Shown in pieces: positions 24,901 to 32,451 of a stretch of 64,000 bases of DNA. The stretch lies in NCBI GenBank assembly GCA_900542015.1, contig UQLY01000005.1, forward strand, positions 1-64,000. The letters run 5' to 3'. This DNA comes from an uncultured Lachnospiraceae bacterium (GTDB taxonomy: Bacteria; Bacillota; Clostridia; Lachnospirales; Lachnospiraceae). The position numbers were made by a program, and so were the translations under genes. How positions within the stretch are numbered: position 1 is the first letter of the stretch; every line of letters starts with the position of its first letter. The notes beneath the pieces are model-generated. The model did not search any database and was not told the origin of the DNA. It was given only the letters and a program-made list of their open reading frames with translations.

Positions 24901-26566
24901 CTTTGTGGCGAACATGGCGGGAATTACGGAGGTTAATTCCCTAAGCCCTCATTATTACTGTGCGAAATGTCATTATTATGACTTTGATTCTCCGCAAGTA
25001 AGGGCTTATTCCGGTATGGCGGGCTGCGATATGCCGGACCGGGTATGTCCCGAATGCGGCGAGATGTTAAAAAAAGACGGGTTCGATATTCCTTTTGAAA
25101 CCTTCCTTGGATTCAAGGGAGACAAGGAACCGGATATCGACTTGAATTTCTCGGGAGAGTATCAGAGTAAGGCGCATAAATATACGGAAGTTATTTTCGG
25201 AGCCGGGCAGACCTATCGTGCCGGGACCATCGGCACGCTGGCGGATAAGACGGCGTTCGGCTATGTGAAAAATTATTTTGAAGAACGGGGGATTCCCAAG
25301 CGCACCTGCGAAATCAACAGGATCGTTACGGGATGTACGGGCATCCGGCGTTCGACGGGACAGCACCCGGGCGGGATTGTAGTACTGCCCGTGGGAGAGG
25401 ATATCAATTCCTTTACGCCGATTCAGCATCCCGCAAACGATATGACGACGGATATTGTCACCACCCATTTTGATTATCACAAGATCGACCATAACCTGTT
25501 GAAGCTCGATATACTCGGACACGATGATCCCACCATGATTCGTATGCTGCAGGATTTGACGGGCGTGGACCCGGTGGGCATTCCTTTGGACGATAAGGAG
25601 GTTATGTCCCTGTTTCGCAGTACCGAGGCTTTGGGCATTACGCCGGAGCAGATCGACGGATGTCCCCTTGGTTCCATGGGGATTCCGGAGTTTGGCACGG
25701 ATTTCGTTATCCAGATGCTTTTGGATACCAAGCCCCAGTCCTTTACGGATCTGGTGCGTATTTCGGGATTGTCCCACGGTACCGACGTATGGCTGGGAAA
25801 TGCCCAGACGCTGATTGAAGAGGGAAAGGCGACGATTTCCACGGCGATCTGTACCCGTGACGATATTATGATTTATCTGATTGATAAAGGGCTGGAGGAA
25901 GGACTTGCCTTCAAAATCATGGAAAGCGTCCGTAAGGGAAAGGGACTGAAGCCTGAGATGGAAGAAGAAATGCTCAAGCACGACGTCCCGGACTGGTATA
26001 TCTGGTCCTGTAAGAAGATCAAATATATGTTCCCGAAGGCGCATGCGGCGGCTTATGTCATGATGGCATGGCGCGTTGCCTATTTTAAAGTCAATTATCC
26101 TCTCGCGTATTATGCGGCTTATTTCAGTATCCGCGCATCGGGCTTTTCTTATGAACTCATGTGTCAGGGCAGGGCAAAGGTTGAGGCTGTCATAGCCGAT
26201 TATAAGGCGAGAAAGGATGAACTGAGCAAGAAGGAGCAGGATGTTTTAAAGGATATTAAGATTGTGCAGGAAATGTATGCCAGAGGCTATGAATTTATGC
26301 CTATCGATTTGTACCGCGCCCATTCGAGGCTGTTTCAGATTATCGACGGTAAGATTATGCCGTCCTTTAACAGTATCGACGGCATGGGGGATAAGGCGGC
26401 GGAATCGCTGATGGAGGCTGCAAAGGGCGGACCTTTCCTCTCCAAAGACGATTTGAGAGAGCGCGCAAAGGTTTCCAAGACAATTGTGGACTTTATGGGC
26501 GAGATGGGACTGCTTGGAGATATTCCGGAGTCGAATCAGATCAGCCTGTTCGATTTTGTAAGCTGA
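21950..26566 (+). CDS. polC: DNA polymerase III alpha subunit, PolC type
   Basis: The Gram-positive replicative polymerase with proofreading. The 1538-residue product is about 100 longer than B. subtilis PolC. Order: N-terminal domain (1-180); a low-complexity Ala/Glu/Lys/Gly linker (about 190-280); an OB domain (VVIRGKLLTLETK onwards); a PHP domain (ELHCHTKMSDMDGV) split by a DEDD 3'-5' exonuclease (VVFDLETTGF, VAHNASFDM, HHRAVDDAEAT); the polymerase core with GSRGSVGSS, DIDLNFSGEYQ and zinc-ligand cysteines (CAKCHYY, CPECG); and a helix-hairpin-helix tail. A TTG at 21935 would add five residues; the ATG at 21950 with GGAG upstream is preferred. Confidence 0.97.
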   Translation: MDGKQFLEVFPTLQLKSDLKDTFEGVCVEHIYTTKRRDFLRVYISADRIIDKKDIFAVEGQIKKQLFDRANITVKIYEHFQLSRQYTPENLYHAYRESILRELRDYSPVMYSMFKKAEVSFEGDKMTLTVEELVPFKEKAAEFTELLEKIFCERCGVFVRVCVEYTTVQENPLKREEELKLKRQVDEIASRVFGEARIGAAQDEEEAESAKEGAAWGSQAGMGTAKEAASNTAQEALKAKESASAKTEKKKEKPGTDRSYGGFGGKKSGFGKKEYRMKKSDDPSIIWGSYDIEEEPLPLDQLVGEMGEVVIRGKLLTLETKPIPRIEKTIVMFAVTDFTDTIMVKVFVKDEQLDEFLPNLNVKKGTFLKIKGIAAMDKFDRELTIGSVVAMKVIPDFTTARMDYAPTKRVELHCHTKMSDMDGVSEVVDIVKRAYRWGHPAIAITDHGVVQALADVFHTWCDLWDQEKARCKEAGIEADRQNFFKIILGVEGYLVDDLKEIVVNPKDLDLNQNYVVFDLETTGFSPVKNKIIEIGAVKIQDGKITDRFSTFVNPKEPIPYKIQQLTSIRDEDVMDAPQIEEILPQFLEFSKGCVMVAHNASFDMSFIQENCRRMGLTCEDTVVDTVGIARILLPHQAKHTLDACAKTLGVSLENHHRAVDDAEATAEIFEKFLPMLADAGARKLSDINAMGEDNVETVKKLPYYHVIILAKNEIGRINLYKLVSASHLTYYNKRPKIPKSLLQKYREGLIVGSACEAGELYRAMLDGKSDRDLYKIAGFYDYLEIQPLGNNEFMIESERVESVHSMEDIMELNRKIVSIGEVLHKPVCATCDVHFLDPEDEVYRRIIMAGKGFKEDKQAPLYLRTTEEMLEEFAYLGSDKAREVVITNTNLIADCIESIDPVRPDKSPPIIPNSDEILTKICYNRAHEIYGDKLPDVVEKRLEKELNAIIKNGFAVMYIIAQKLVWKSVEDGYLVGSRGSVGSSFVANMAGITEVNSLSPHYYCAKCHYYDFDSPQVRAYSGMAGCDMPDRVCPECGEMLKKDGFDIPFETFLGFKGDKEPDIDLNFSGEYQSKAHKYTEVIFGAGQTYRAGTIGTLADKTAFGYVKNYFEERGIPKRTCEINRIVTGCTGIRRSTGQHPGGIVVLPVGEDINSFTPIQHPANDMTTDIVTTHFDYHKIDHNLLKLDILGHDDPTMIRMLQDLTGVDPVGIPLDDKEVMSLFRSTEALGITPEQIDGCPLGSMGIPEFGTDFVIQMLLDTKPQSFTDLVRISGLSHGTDVWLGNAQTLIEEGKATISTAICTRDDIMIYLIDKGLEEGLAFKIMESVRKGKGLKPEMEEEMLKHDVPDWYIWSCKKIKYMFPKAHAAAYVMMAWRVAYFKVNYPLAYYAAYFSIRASGFSYELMCQGRAKVEAVIADYKARKDELSKKEQDVLKDIKIVQEMYARGYEFMPIDLYRAHSRLFQIIDGKIMPSFNSIDGMGDKAAESLMEAAKGGPFLSKDDLRERAKVSKTIVDFMGEMGLLGDIPESNQISLFDFVS

Positions 26567-26641
26567 CAGAATGTAAATTTTCAAGAAACGCCGGGATTAT
26601 CTCATTTATTATTTTTGTATCGATCAAAGGAAACCTTTATA

Positions 26642-26726
26642 AAAACGCCGGTACTTAATTCGCGTATTTTGCGAATTTACGTACCGTTGCGTTTTTATAG
26701 AGCGAAAGCGTGTTTCCGTGATCGAT
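26642..26726. repeat. Intergenic hairpin repeat, copy 2
   Basis: This copy matches 1-85 at all but three positions. Two of the differences (C19 to T, G33 to A in element numbering) face each other in the inner stem, turning a C-G pair into a T-A pair. It lies 75 bases after the polC stop, so the plus-strand T-tract is well placed to end polC transcripts. The rest of the 390-base gap 26567-26956 holds TGTAAA boxes and the ppk promoter. Confidence 0.85.
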
Positions 26727-26801
26727 TCAGAAATTGATAAATGAGCTACCCCCCGGCGGTTCTTTTTTTGTGCGTTTTTTTGCGTGCAAAGGAGAAACGT
26801 T

Positions 26802-26829
26802 TGTAAATATTACGTAAATAACATGTAAT
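26802..26829. promoter_or_regulatory. Three 11-bp-phased TGTAAA boxes upstream of ppk
   Basis: TGTAAA (26802), CGTAAA (26813) and TGTAAT (26824) are spaced by exactly 11 bp. This resembles PhoP or WalR binding arrays (hexamer-N5-hexamer) of Firmicutes. It lies 25 bases before the -35 box of ppk. A PhoP/PhoR-like pair is encoded at 36.8-38.8 kb. Confidence 0.6.
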
Positions 26830-26854
26830 AATTATCTTTTTTCCGTTCTTTTTG

Positions 26855-26883
26855 TTGCCGGACGATTTTAAAGTAATTATAAT
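26855..26883 (+). promoter_or_regulatory. Predicted sigma-A promoter of ppk
   Basis: TTGCCG (26855-26860), 17 bases, TATAAT (26878-26883), about 75 bases before the ppk start. Confidence 0.7.
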
Positions 26884-26956
26884 AAAACCCAAAAGCGGAT
26901 GGGGAAAGCGCAAAAGGGGTTTTGGTATTTCAAAGCAACATGAGGAGGAAAAGAAA

Positions 26957-29041
26957 ATGTCCGAAAGACAAGTGTATATGAACAGAGAATTGTCCTGGTT
27001 AAAATTTAATGAACGCGTTTTAGAGGAAGCGGAAAGCGATCGCGTCCCCTTGTGCGAACGTTTATCGTTTATTTCCATTTATCAGAGTAATCTGGATGAA
27101 TTTTTTATGGTCCGCGTCGGTTCCCTGATCGATCAGATGATGCTTTCGCCGAAGGTTAAGGACAATAAGACCCGGATGACGCCGAAGGAACAAATCAGAG
27201 AAATCCTGGATCAAACGGCGGTTTTGAATCGGAGAAGGGACGTCGTTTATGAAAGCTTAATGAAGAGGATAGAAGAATACGGCGTAAAAATCGTGGATTT
27301 TCATAAGATCAGCAAGAGTATGAGCGAAAGCCTGGAACAATATTTTGACGAGGCGGTAGCGCCTTTGATCGCGCCGGGCATGGTCGGAAAGAAACAGCCC
27401 TTTCCTTTTTTGAAGAACCGGGAAATTTATGCGGTAGCCGTATTGGAAGGAAAGAACGGAAAGGAAAAGCTGGGGATTATTCCGTGTAGCTCCAGCGTGT
27501 TTCCGAGGCTGATTTTACTGCCCGGACAGGAAGGAACCTATATGTTGTCGGAGGAACTGATCCTGCATTATATTCCGAAGGTGTTTTGCGGGTACCGTGT
27601 CAAAGCCAAATCCCTGCTGCGCGTGACCAGAAACGCGGATATCGACCCGGATTCCATGAGCGACGAGGATTTGGATTACCGGGAATTTATGGTCAATCTG
27701 ATAAAAAAAAGAAGGCGGCTTTCTCCCGTCAGATTGGAGTTTTCCCGGGAACTGGACGACGATATCGTGGATAAGCTGTGCGAGTACCTGCAGGTGGAAA
27801 GGGACTATGTATACCGGAATGAAGCGCCCCTTGAATTGTCTTTTTTATTTCAGATACAGGATATGCTAAGAAATATACCGGAGCTTTTTTACGAAAAAAG
27901 AATCCCCCAAAAGTCCGCCCAATTTGTAAACGGAGAATCCGTGTTGACGCAGATCAGGCAGAAGGATAAACTCTTATCTTATCCCTACGACAGCATCAAG
28001 CCTTTTTTGGAGATGCTGCGGGAGGCAGCGAACGACGAGCGGGTCATTGCCATTAAAATGACTTTGTACCGCGTGGCGAGACAGAGCAAAGTGGTGGAGG
28101 CTTTGATCGAGGCGGCGGAAAACGGCAAGGATGTGTTGGTGCTTGTGGAGCTGAAGGCGCGGTTTGATGAAGAAAATAATATTGAATGGTCCAGGAGATT
28201 AGAGGAAGCGGGATGTCAGGTCATCTACGGGCTGGACGGATATAAGGTGCATTCCAAGATGTGTCTGATTATCCGGAAAAACGGGACGGACCGGGCGGAA
28301 TATTATACCCAGATCGGCACGGGCAATTATAATGAAAAAACTTCGCGGCTCTATACGGATCTTTCCCTGATGACTTACGAACAGAAAATCGGTCAGGAAG
28401 CGTCGGCTGTATTTCAGGCGCTTGCCAAAGGAGAGACCGTCGAAGAAACCCACGATCTGCTGGTAGCGCCCAAATGTCTGCAAAATAAAGTGATCGGCTT
28501 TATCGATGAAGAAATCGAATGGGCGAAAAAAGGCGGACCGGCATACATAGGCGTCAAGATCAATTCCCTGACGGATAAAAAGATCATGGATAAGTTAATC
28601 GAAGCGTCCTGCGCCGGGGTCAAAATCGATCTGATTGTCAGGGGTATCTGCTGCCTGGTGCCGGGAATCGAGGGAGCGACGGAAAATATCAGAGTGATCA
28701 GCATTGTGGGAAGATTTCTGGAACATTCCCGTATTTATCTGTTCGGAACGGGAGAGCGGGAAAAAGTCTATATCGCATCCGCCGATTTTATGACAAGAAA
28801 TACCGTACACAGAGTGGAAGTTGCGGCGCCGGTTTATGACGCGGATATCAGGGCGCGTATCAAAGAGATGTTTTCCGTGATGCTGCGGGACAACCTGCAG
28901 GCGCGGATTTTGGGCGCGGACGGTAATTATACGCGCGTCTCTGACGATGGGGAACCGCTTGGCGCCCAGGAATATTTTTATGAAGAGGCGTATCGGGCGC
29001 ATGACGCGGCTGAGAAAGTGACAGAGGGGGAGCGGGCATGA
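26957..29041 (+). CDS. ppk: Polyphosphate kinase 1
   Basis: Makes inorganic polyphosphate from ATP reversibly. The 694-residue protein begins with the PPK1 N domain (YMNRELSWLKFNERVLEEA) and carries YQSNLDEFFMVRV. Its two phospholipase-D-like C domains hold the catalytic histidines in KVHSKM (His432) and LEHSR (His590). The ATG at 26957 is chosen because GAGGAGGAAAAGAAA precedes it; the longer frame starts inside the promoter. A CorA-like gene overlaps its stop by four bases. The 11-bp box array upstream suggests phosphate control. Confidence 0.96.
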   Translation: MSERQVYMNRELSWLKFNERVLEEAESDRVPLCERLSFISIYQSNLDEFFMVRVGSLIDQMMLSPKVKDNKTRMTPKEQIREILDQTAVLNRRRDVVYESLMKRIEEYGVKIVDFHKISKSMSESLEQYFDEAVAPLIAPGMVGKKQPFPFLKNREIYAVAVLEGKNGKEKLGIIPCSSSVFPRLILLPGQEGTYMLSEELILHYIPKVFCGYRVKAKSLLRVTRNADIDPDSMSDEDLDYREFMVNLIKKRRRLSPVRLEFSRELDDDIVDKLCEYLQVERDYVYRNEAPLELSFLFQIQDMLRNIPELFYEKRIPQKSAQFVNGESVLTQIRQKDKLLSYPYDSIKPFLEMLREAANDERVIAIKMTLYRVARQSKVVEALIEAAENGKDVLVLVELKARFDEENNIEWSRRLEEAGCQVIYGLDGYKVHSKMCLIIRKNGTDRAEYYTQIGTGNYNEKTSRLYTDLSLMTYEQKIGQEASAVFQALAKGETVEETHDLLVAPKCLQNKVIGFIDEEIEWAKKGGPAYIGVKINSLTDKKIMDKLIEASCAGVKIDLIVRGICCLVPGIEGATENIRVISIVGRFLEHSRIYLFGTGEREKVYIASADFMTRNTVHRVEVAAPVYDADIRARIKEMFSVMLRDNLQARILGADGNYTRVSDDGEPLGAQEYFYEEAYRAHDAAEKVTEGERA

Positions 29042-29949
29042 ATATCTATGCTTTGGGCGAAGCCTTGGAGGAAATTGATAAAAAGCAGGCGGAACGCGCC
29101 GACAGTATTCTGATTCTGACGGATACCGCACAGGCGGCGGAAGCTATGGAATTGGCGAAGATAAGCTATGAAGGAGAAATAAACCTTGCACAGATCGGTT
29201 TCTGCAAGATTGAGAACGGGCAGGAATGTATGGCGGGGACTCTTTTTATTCCCAGAATGGTGCGGACCAAAGAGGCGTATCACAGAGTTTTGTTTTTTAT
29301 TAACGCCAGCAATATTGTGATTGTCGATGATTACGATTATGCCGAACGGATTATTTTGCGGATGAAATACAGGCAGATGAAACAAAAGATGACAAAGGAA
29401 CACCTGATGTATCAGTTTCTCGGACAGGTGATCGGGAAGGATCTGGAAATGCTCGGTCAATATGAAAAACAACTGATGAATCTGGAAGAAAAGGTCATGG
29501 CGGGAAAGACGGAAACCTTTCAGAACGAGATTATGCCGATCCGTAAGGAGTTGTTGATTTTAAACGGCTATTATGACCAGATTATGGATATGGGAAAAGA
29601 ACTGGAGGAAAACGAAAGCGGTTTTTTTGCAAAAAAACAGTTGAAATATTTCGGCATCATCGCGGACCGCGCCGACCGCCTGATGGGAAAGACGGCGCAT
29701 CTGCTTGCCTATGCCCAGCAGATCAGGGACGTTTACCAGTCCAAAATGGATCAGGTACAAAACAGGAACATGCAGTTTTTAACCGTTGTTTCCACGATTT
29801 TTTATCCTTTGACTTTGATTACCGGGTGGTACGGCATGAATTTCCGCAATATGCCGGAGCTGGAGAAGGGGTATCCCGGAGTCGTTGTTTTAAGCGGAAT
29901 TGTCGTCGCTGTCTGTATTGTGATATTTAAAAAGAAAAAAATATTATAG
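29038..29949 (+). CDS. CorA-family divalent cation transporter-like protein
   Basis: A 303-residue protein with a large N-terminal cytoplasmic region rich in long helices and two C-terminal membrane segments. The CorA signature YGMN is present (Gly266-Met267-Asn268) at the end of the first membrane helix, followed by a short acidic loop (MPELEKGYP) and the last helix with a lysine-rich tail. CorA proteins form pentameric Mg or Co channels. Here translation is coupled to ppk (ATGA overlap), which is suggestive because polyphosphate binds Mg, but the link is inference. Confidence 0.85.
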   Translation: MNIYALGEALEEIDKKQAERADSILILTDTAQAAEAMELAKISYEGEINLAQIGFCKIENGQECMAGTLFIPRMVRTKEAYHRVLFFINASNIVIVDDYDYAERIILRMKYRQMKQKMTKEHLMYQFLGQVIGKDLEMLGQYEKQLMNLEEKVMAGKTETFQNEIMPIRKELLILNGYYDQIMDMGKELEENESGFFAKKQLKYFGIIADRADRLMGKTAHLLAYAQQIRDVYQSKMDQVQNRNMQFLTVVSTIFYPLTLITGWYGMNFRNMPELEKGYPGVVVLSGIVVAVCIVIFKKKKIL

Positions 29950-29976
29950 ACAAGTTTGTAAAAAAATTTCAAAAAA

Positions 29977-30019
29977 GTCCTTGCATTATTTCTTATTATT
30001 TAGTAATATAAGCAAGGAC
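29977..30019. promoter_or_regulatory. tRNA-Glu promoter flanked by an 8-bp inverted repeat
   Basis: TTGCAT (29981-29986), 17 bases, TAATAT (30004-30009). GTCCTTGC (29977-29984) and GCAAGGAC (30012-30019) are perfect inverted copies that bracket the promoter and overlap the -35 box and the expected start site. Confidence 0.6.
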
Positions 30020-30039
30020 GTTTTGAGAAAGTCTTTTAC

Positions 30040-30111
30040 GGCTTGTTGGTCAAGAGGTTAAGACGCCGCCCTCTCACGGCGGAATCAGGGGTTCGATTCC
30101 CCTACAAGCTG
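30040..30111 (+). tRNA. tRNA-Glu (anticodon CTC)
   Basis: GGCTTGT (30040-30046) pairs with ACAAGCT (30104-30110) as the acceptor stem, with a G-U first pair. The D arm contains GGTCAAGAGGTTAAGAC. The anticodon stem CCGCC/GGCGG encloses the loop CTCTCAC with anticodon CTC, reading GAG. The T arm is AGGGG TTCGATT CCCCT. The CCA end is not encoded. It has its own promoter and is followed by a strong hairpin. Confidence 0.92.
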
Positions 30112-30132
30112 CGCGCAGGCAATGAGAATTGC

Positions 30133-30198
30133 AATCACAAAGAATACAGGCTGTACGATCAGGTTTACTTGGTCATACAGCCTGTTTTCTTTGTGATT
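30133..30198 (+). terminator. Long hairpin after tRNA-Glu, terminator-like
   Basis: The arms 30133-30154 and 30177-30198 match over 21 of 22 positions. The inner part ACAGGCTGT/ACAGCCTGT is followed by TTTTCTTT and preceded by AAAGAAT, so the core is a bidirectional terminator. The 22-base loop can add a GATCA/TGGTC helix. Confidence 0.75.
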
Positions 30199-30215
30199 AT
30201 AAGGCGAGGCGCGTG

Positions 30216-30249
30216 ACTCACAGCCTGTGGTGCAGCGCAGGCTGTGAGT
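30216..30249 (+). other. Second hairpin after tRNA-Glu, sharing arms with the first
   Basis: ACTCACAGCCTG (30216-30227) and CAGGCTGTGAGT (30238-30249) form a perfect 12-bp stem with a ten-base loop. The core ACAGCCTG/CAGGCTGT is the same as in the preceding hairpin, so arms of the two hairpins could pair with each other. No T-tract follows. Its role is unknown. Confidence 0.6.
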
Positions 30250-30300
30250 GCGAATCTCACTATATAAAATAAACCGGTATATAAACAGGAACTTTTTCAA

Positions 30301-30369
30301 TTTACACACTTCTTACATTTTGCAAATAAGAATTTACAAATCCCCCGAACAACTTACAAAACTCTTACT
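30301..30369. promoter_or_regulatory. Pho-box-like repeats upstream of pstS
   Basis: TTTACA (30301), CTTACA (30312), TTTACA (30333), CTTACA (30353) and CTTACT (30364) lie on one strand; two pairs are spaced by 11 bp. This fits the Firmicute PhoP box (TTHACA-like, 11-bp period). A TATATT -10 candidate is at 30402-30407. No clear -35 hexamer is present, which is usual for activator-dependent pst promoters. Confidence 0.6.
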
Positions 30370-30460
30370 CCATTTTGATAGTTGGCTACTCTGTCCTTTG
30401 TTATATTGAATGTGTTCAAAGAACAAAGAAAAAATTTATCAAAAGAAATGAGGAAGAGGT

Positions 30461-31387
30461 ATGAAACTTAAGAGTACGAAAATTTTTGCTCTGATCGGAG
30501 CAGCAACATTATTGATGGGAGCTTTGACAGGATGCGGTTCTGCTGCGGAGACGGAAGCGCCTTCCACAGAGACCCAGGCGCCTGCGGCTGATGAAACTGC
30601 AGATGCGGCGGAAGAAACAGAGGCTCCTGCCGAGGAAGCAAGCGCTGATTTAAGCGGCAGCATTACCATGGCGGGAAGCACATCCATGGAGAAACTGGCA
30701 AACGCAGTAGCGGAAGCATTTATGGCAAAATACCCCGGCGTGACGGTAAGCGCGGAGTTTACGGGATCATCCGCAGGTATTGAGTCCTTAAACGCAGGCA
30801 GCGTTGACATCGGCAACTCCTCCAGAGCATTAACCGATGACGAGAAAGCGGCTGGCGCAGTAGAAAACATCGTAGCGATCGACGGTATCGCGGTAGCGGT
30901 TAATCCTTCCACGACAATCGACAATTTAACAACAGAGGATCTTGCGGCAATTTACAAAGGCGAGATCAAAAACTGGAGCGAAGTCGGCGGCGAAGACGCG
31001 GCGATCGTTGTAGTAGGTCGTGAAGCAGGTTCCGGCACAAGAGGCGCTTTTGAAGAGCTGTTGGACATTGAAGATCAGTGTGCATACGCAAACGAGCTTG
31101 ACTCCACCGGCGCCGTTATGGCGAAAGTAGCATCCACACCCGGTTCTATCGGATATGTATCCCTCGATGTACTGGACGATACGGTAAAAGCGTTGTGCTT
31201 AAACGACGTAGAGCCTACGGAAGAAAACATCAAAGCAGGTACATACGTACTCAGCAGACCGTTTGTTATGGCGACTGCAGGAGAGATTTCCGAGCAGAAT
31301 GAAAACGTTCAGGCACTGTTTGCTTACTTACAGTCCGAAGAAGGACAGGAGTTAATCAAATCTGTCGGTCTGATCACAGTTGAATAA
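30461..31387 (+). CDS. pstS: Phosphate ABC transporter, substrate-binding lipoprotein
   Basis: Captures phosphate outside the membrane for PstCAB. The 308-residue precursor has a lipoprotein signal with lipobox LTGC (Cys near residue 25), then a Glu/Ala/Thr-rich spacer (to about residue 60). The binding domain contains AGSTSMEKL, EFTGSSAGIESL, VDIGNSSRAL and GREAGSGTRGAFEELL, the phosphate-binding segments of the PstS family. It is the first gene of pstSCAB-phoU. A hairpin in the 122-base gap before pstC may lower downstream expression relative to pstS. Confidence 0.96.
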   Translation: MKLKSTKIFALIGAATLLMGALTGCGSAAETEAPSTETQAPAADETADAAEETEAPAEEASADLSGSITMAGSTSMEKLANAVAEAFMAKYPGVTVSAEFTGSSAGIESLNAGSVDIGNSSRALTDDEKAAGAVENIVAIDGIAVAVNPSTTIDNLTTEDLAAIYKGEIKNWSEVGGEDAAIVVVGREAGSGTRGAFEELLDIEDQCAYANELDSTGAVMAKVASTPGSIGYVSLDVLDDTVKALCLNDVEPTEENIKAGTYVLSRPFVMATAGEISEQNENVQALFAYLQSEEGQELIKSVGLITVE

Positions 31388-31407
31388 TCAAACATAAAAA
31401 CATTTGC

Positions 31408-31465
31408 GGGGCTGCCGTATCAGATGGATTTGATGTTGATCAGATCCGACTTATGCGACAGCCCT
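31408..31465 (+). other. Hairpin between pstS and pstC
   Basis: GGGGCTG (31408-31414) pairs with CAGCCCT (31459-31465), with an inner CG/CG and an ATCA/TGAT helix in the loop. There is no T-tract, so it is more likely an mRNA stability or partial attenuation element between the highly needed pstS and the permease genes. Confidence 0.45.
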
Positions 31466-31509
31466 CTAAGTGAAAGAATCTCTCGGGAATTAAGGGACAG
31501 GGAAAAGAT

Positions 31510-32451
31510 ATGGACGATAAAAAACAATATTCCATTATGAAAAACAGAAAAACCAAATCGACTGTGGAGCATGCGGCGGAGTTTATTTTTACGGCGTGCG
31601 GTCTGATTGCGGTGCTTGCCGTTATTTCCATTACCGTTTATATGGTTATCAACGGTACGCCGGCGCTGTTCAAGGTCGGAATCAAGGACATTTTATTCAG
31701 CAGCGTATGGGAACCGGCGAACAAAACAAATCCGCAGTTCGGTATTTTATATATTATTCTGACGTCTATCGTAGGTACTGCGCTTGCCATTTTGATCGGC
31801 GTGCCCATCGGTTTGTTTTCGGCGGTGTTTATCGCTGAGGTGGCGCCTAAAAGGATTGCCCGGATCGTAAAACCGGCAATTGAGTTGTTGGCGGGGATTC
31901 CGTCTGTTATCTACGGCTTACTGGGTTTGATGATTTTGAATCCGCTGATGTATAAGCTGGAGCTGTTTTTGTTTCGGGACTCGGATACGCACACCTTTAC
32001 GGGCGGGGCAAACCTGATTTCAGCGGTTTTAGTACTGGCGGTCATGATTTTGCCCACAGTCATCAATATCAGCGAATCGTCCCTGAAAGCCGTTCCGGAA
32101 CAATTAAAATCCTCCTCCCTCGCTTTGGGAGCTTCCCATATACAGACCATTTTCAAAGTGTTGATCCCGGCGGCAAAGTCCGGTATCATTTCGGCAATTG
32201 TGCTGGGCGTGGGGCGTGCAATCGGCGAAGCGATGGCGATTACGCTGGTGTCCGGAAGTTCCGTCAATCTGCCGCTGCCTTTTAACTCCGTCAGATTCCT
32301 GACGACGGCGATTGTCAGCGAGATGGGCTATGCGTCGGGCTTACATAGACAGGTGCTGTTCACCATCGGTCTCGTATTATTCATATTTATTATGATCATC
32401 AATATTGTTCTGAGCAAAATATTGAAAAAAGGAGCGAAAGAGGATGAATAG
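31510..32451 (+). CDS. pstC: Phosphate ABC transporter permease PstC
   Basis: A 313-residue membrane permease with about six segments. The binding-protein-dependent transport motif is seen in SSLALGASHIQTIFKVLIPAAKSGI, split here as ALGASHIQTIFKV and PAAKSGIISA. IPSVIYGLLGLMI and GRAIGEAMAITLV are PstC hallmarks. RBS GGGACAGGGAAAAGAT precedes the ATG. Its end overlaps pstA by eight bases. Confidence 0.95.
   Translation: MDDKKQYSIMKNRKTKSTVEHAAEFIFTACGLIAVLAVISITVYMVINGTPALFKVGIKDILFSSVWEPANKTNPQFGILYIILTSIVGTALAILIGVPIGLFSAVFIAEVAPKRIARIVKPAIELLAGIPSVIYGLLGLMILNPLMYKLELFLFRDSDTHTFTGGANLISAVLVLAVMILPTVINISESSLKAVPEQLKSSSLALGASHIQTIFKVLIPAAKSGIISAIVLGVGRAIGEAMAITLVSGSSVNLPLPFNSVRFLTTAIVSEMGYASGLHRQVLFTIGLVLFIFIMIINIVLSKILKKGAKEDE

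Noticed and set aside
30244..30260. tRNA T-arm-like GTGAG-TGCGAAT-CTCAC after tRNA-Glu
   Set aside because: No acceptor, D or anticodon arms surround it in tRNA order; it is better explained as part of the second hairpin region.
30085..30309. Minus-strand frame overlapping tRNA-Glu
   Set aside because: It is a translation artefact of the tRNA and its hairpins (ends in the typical ESNP read from a T arm).
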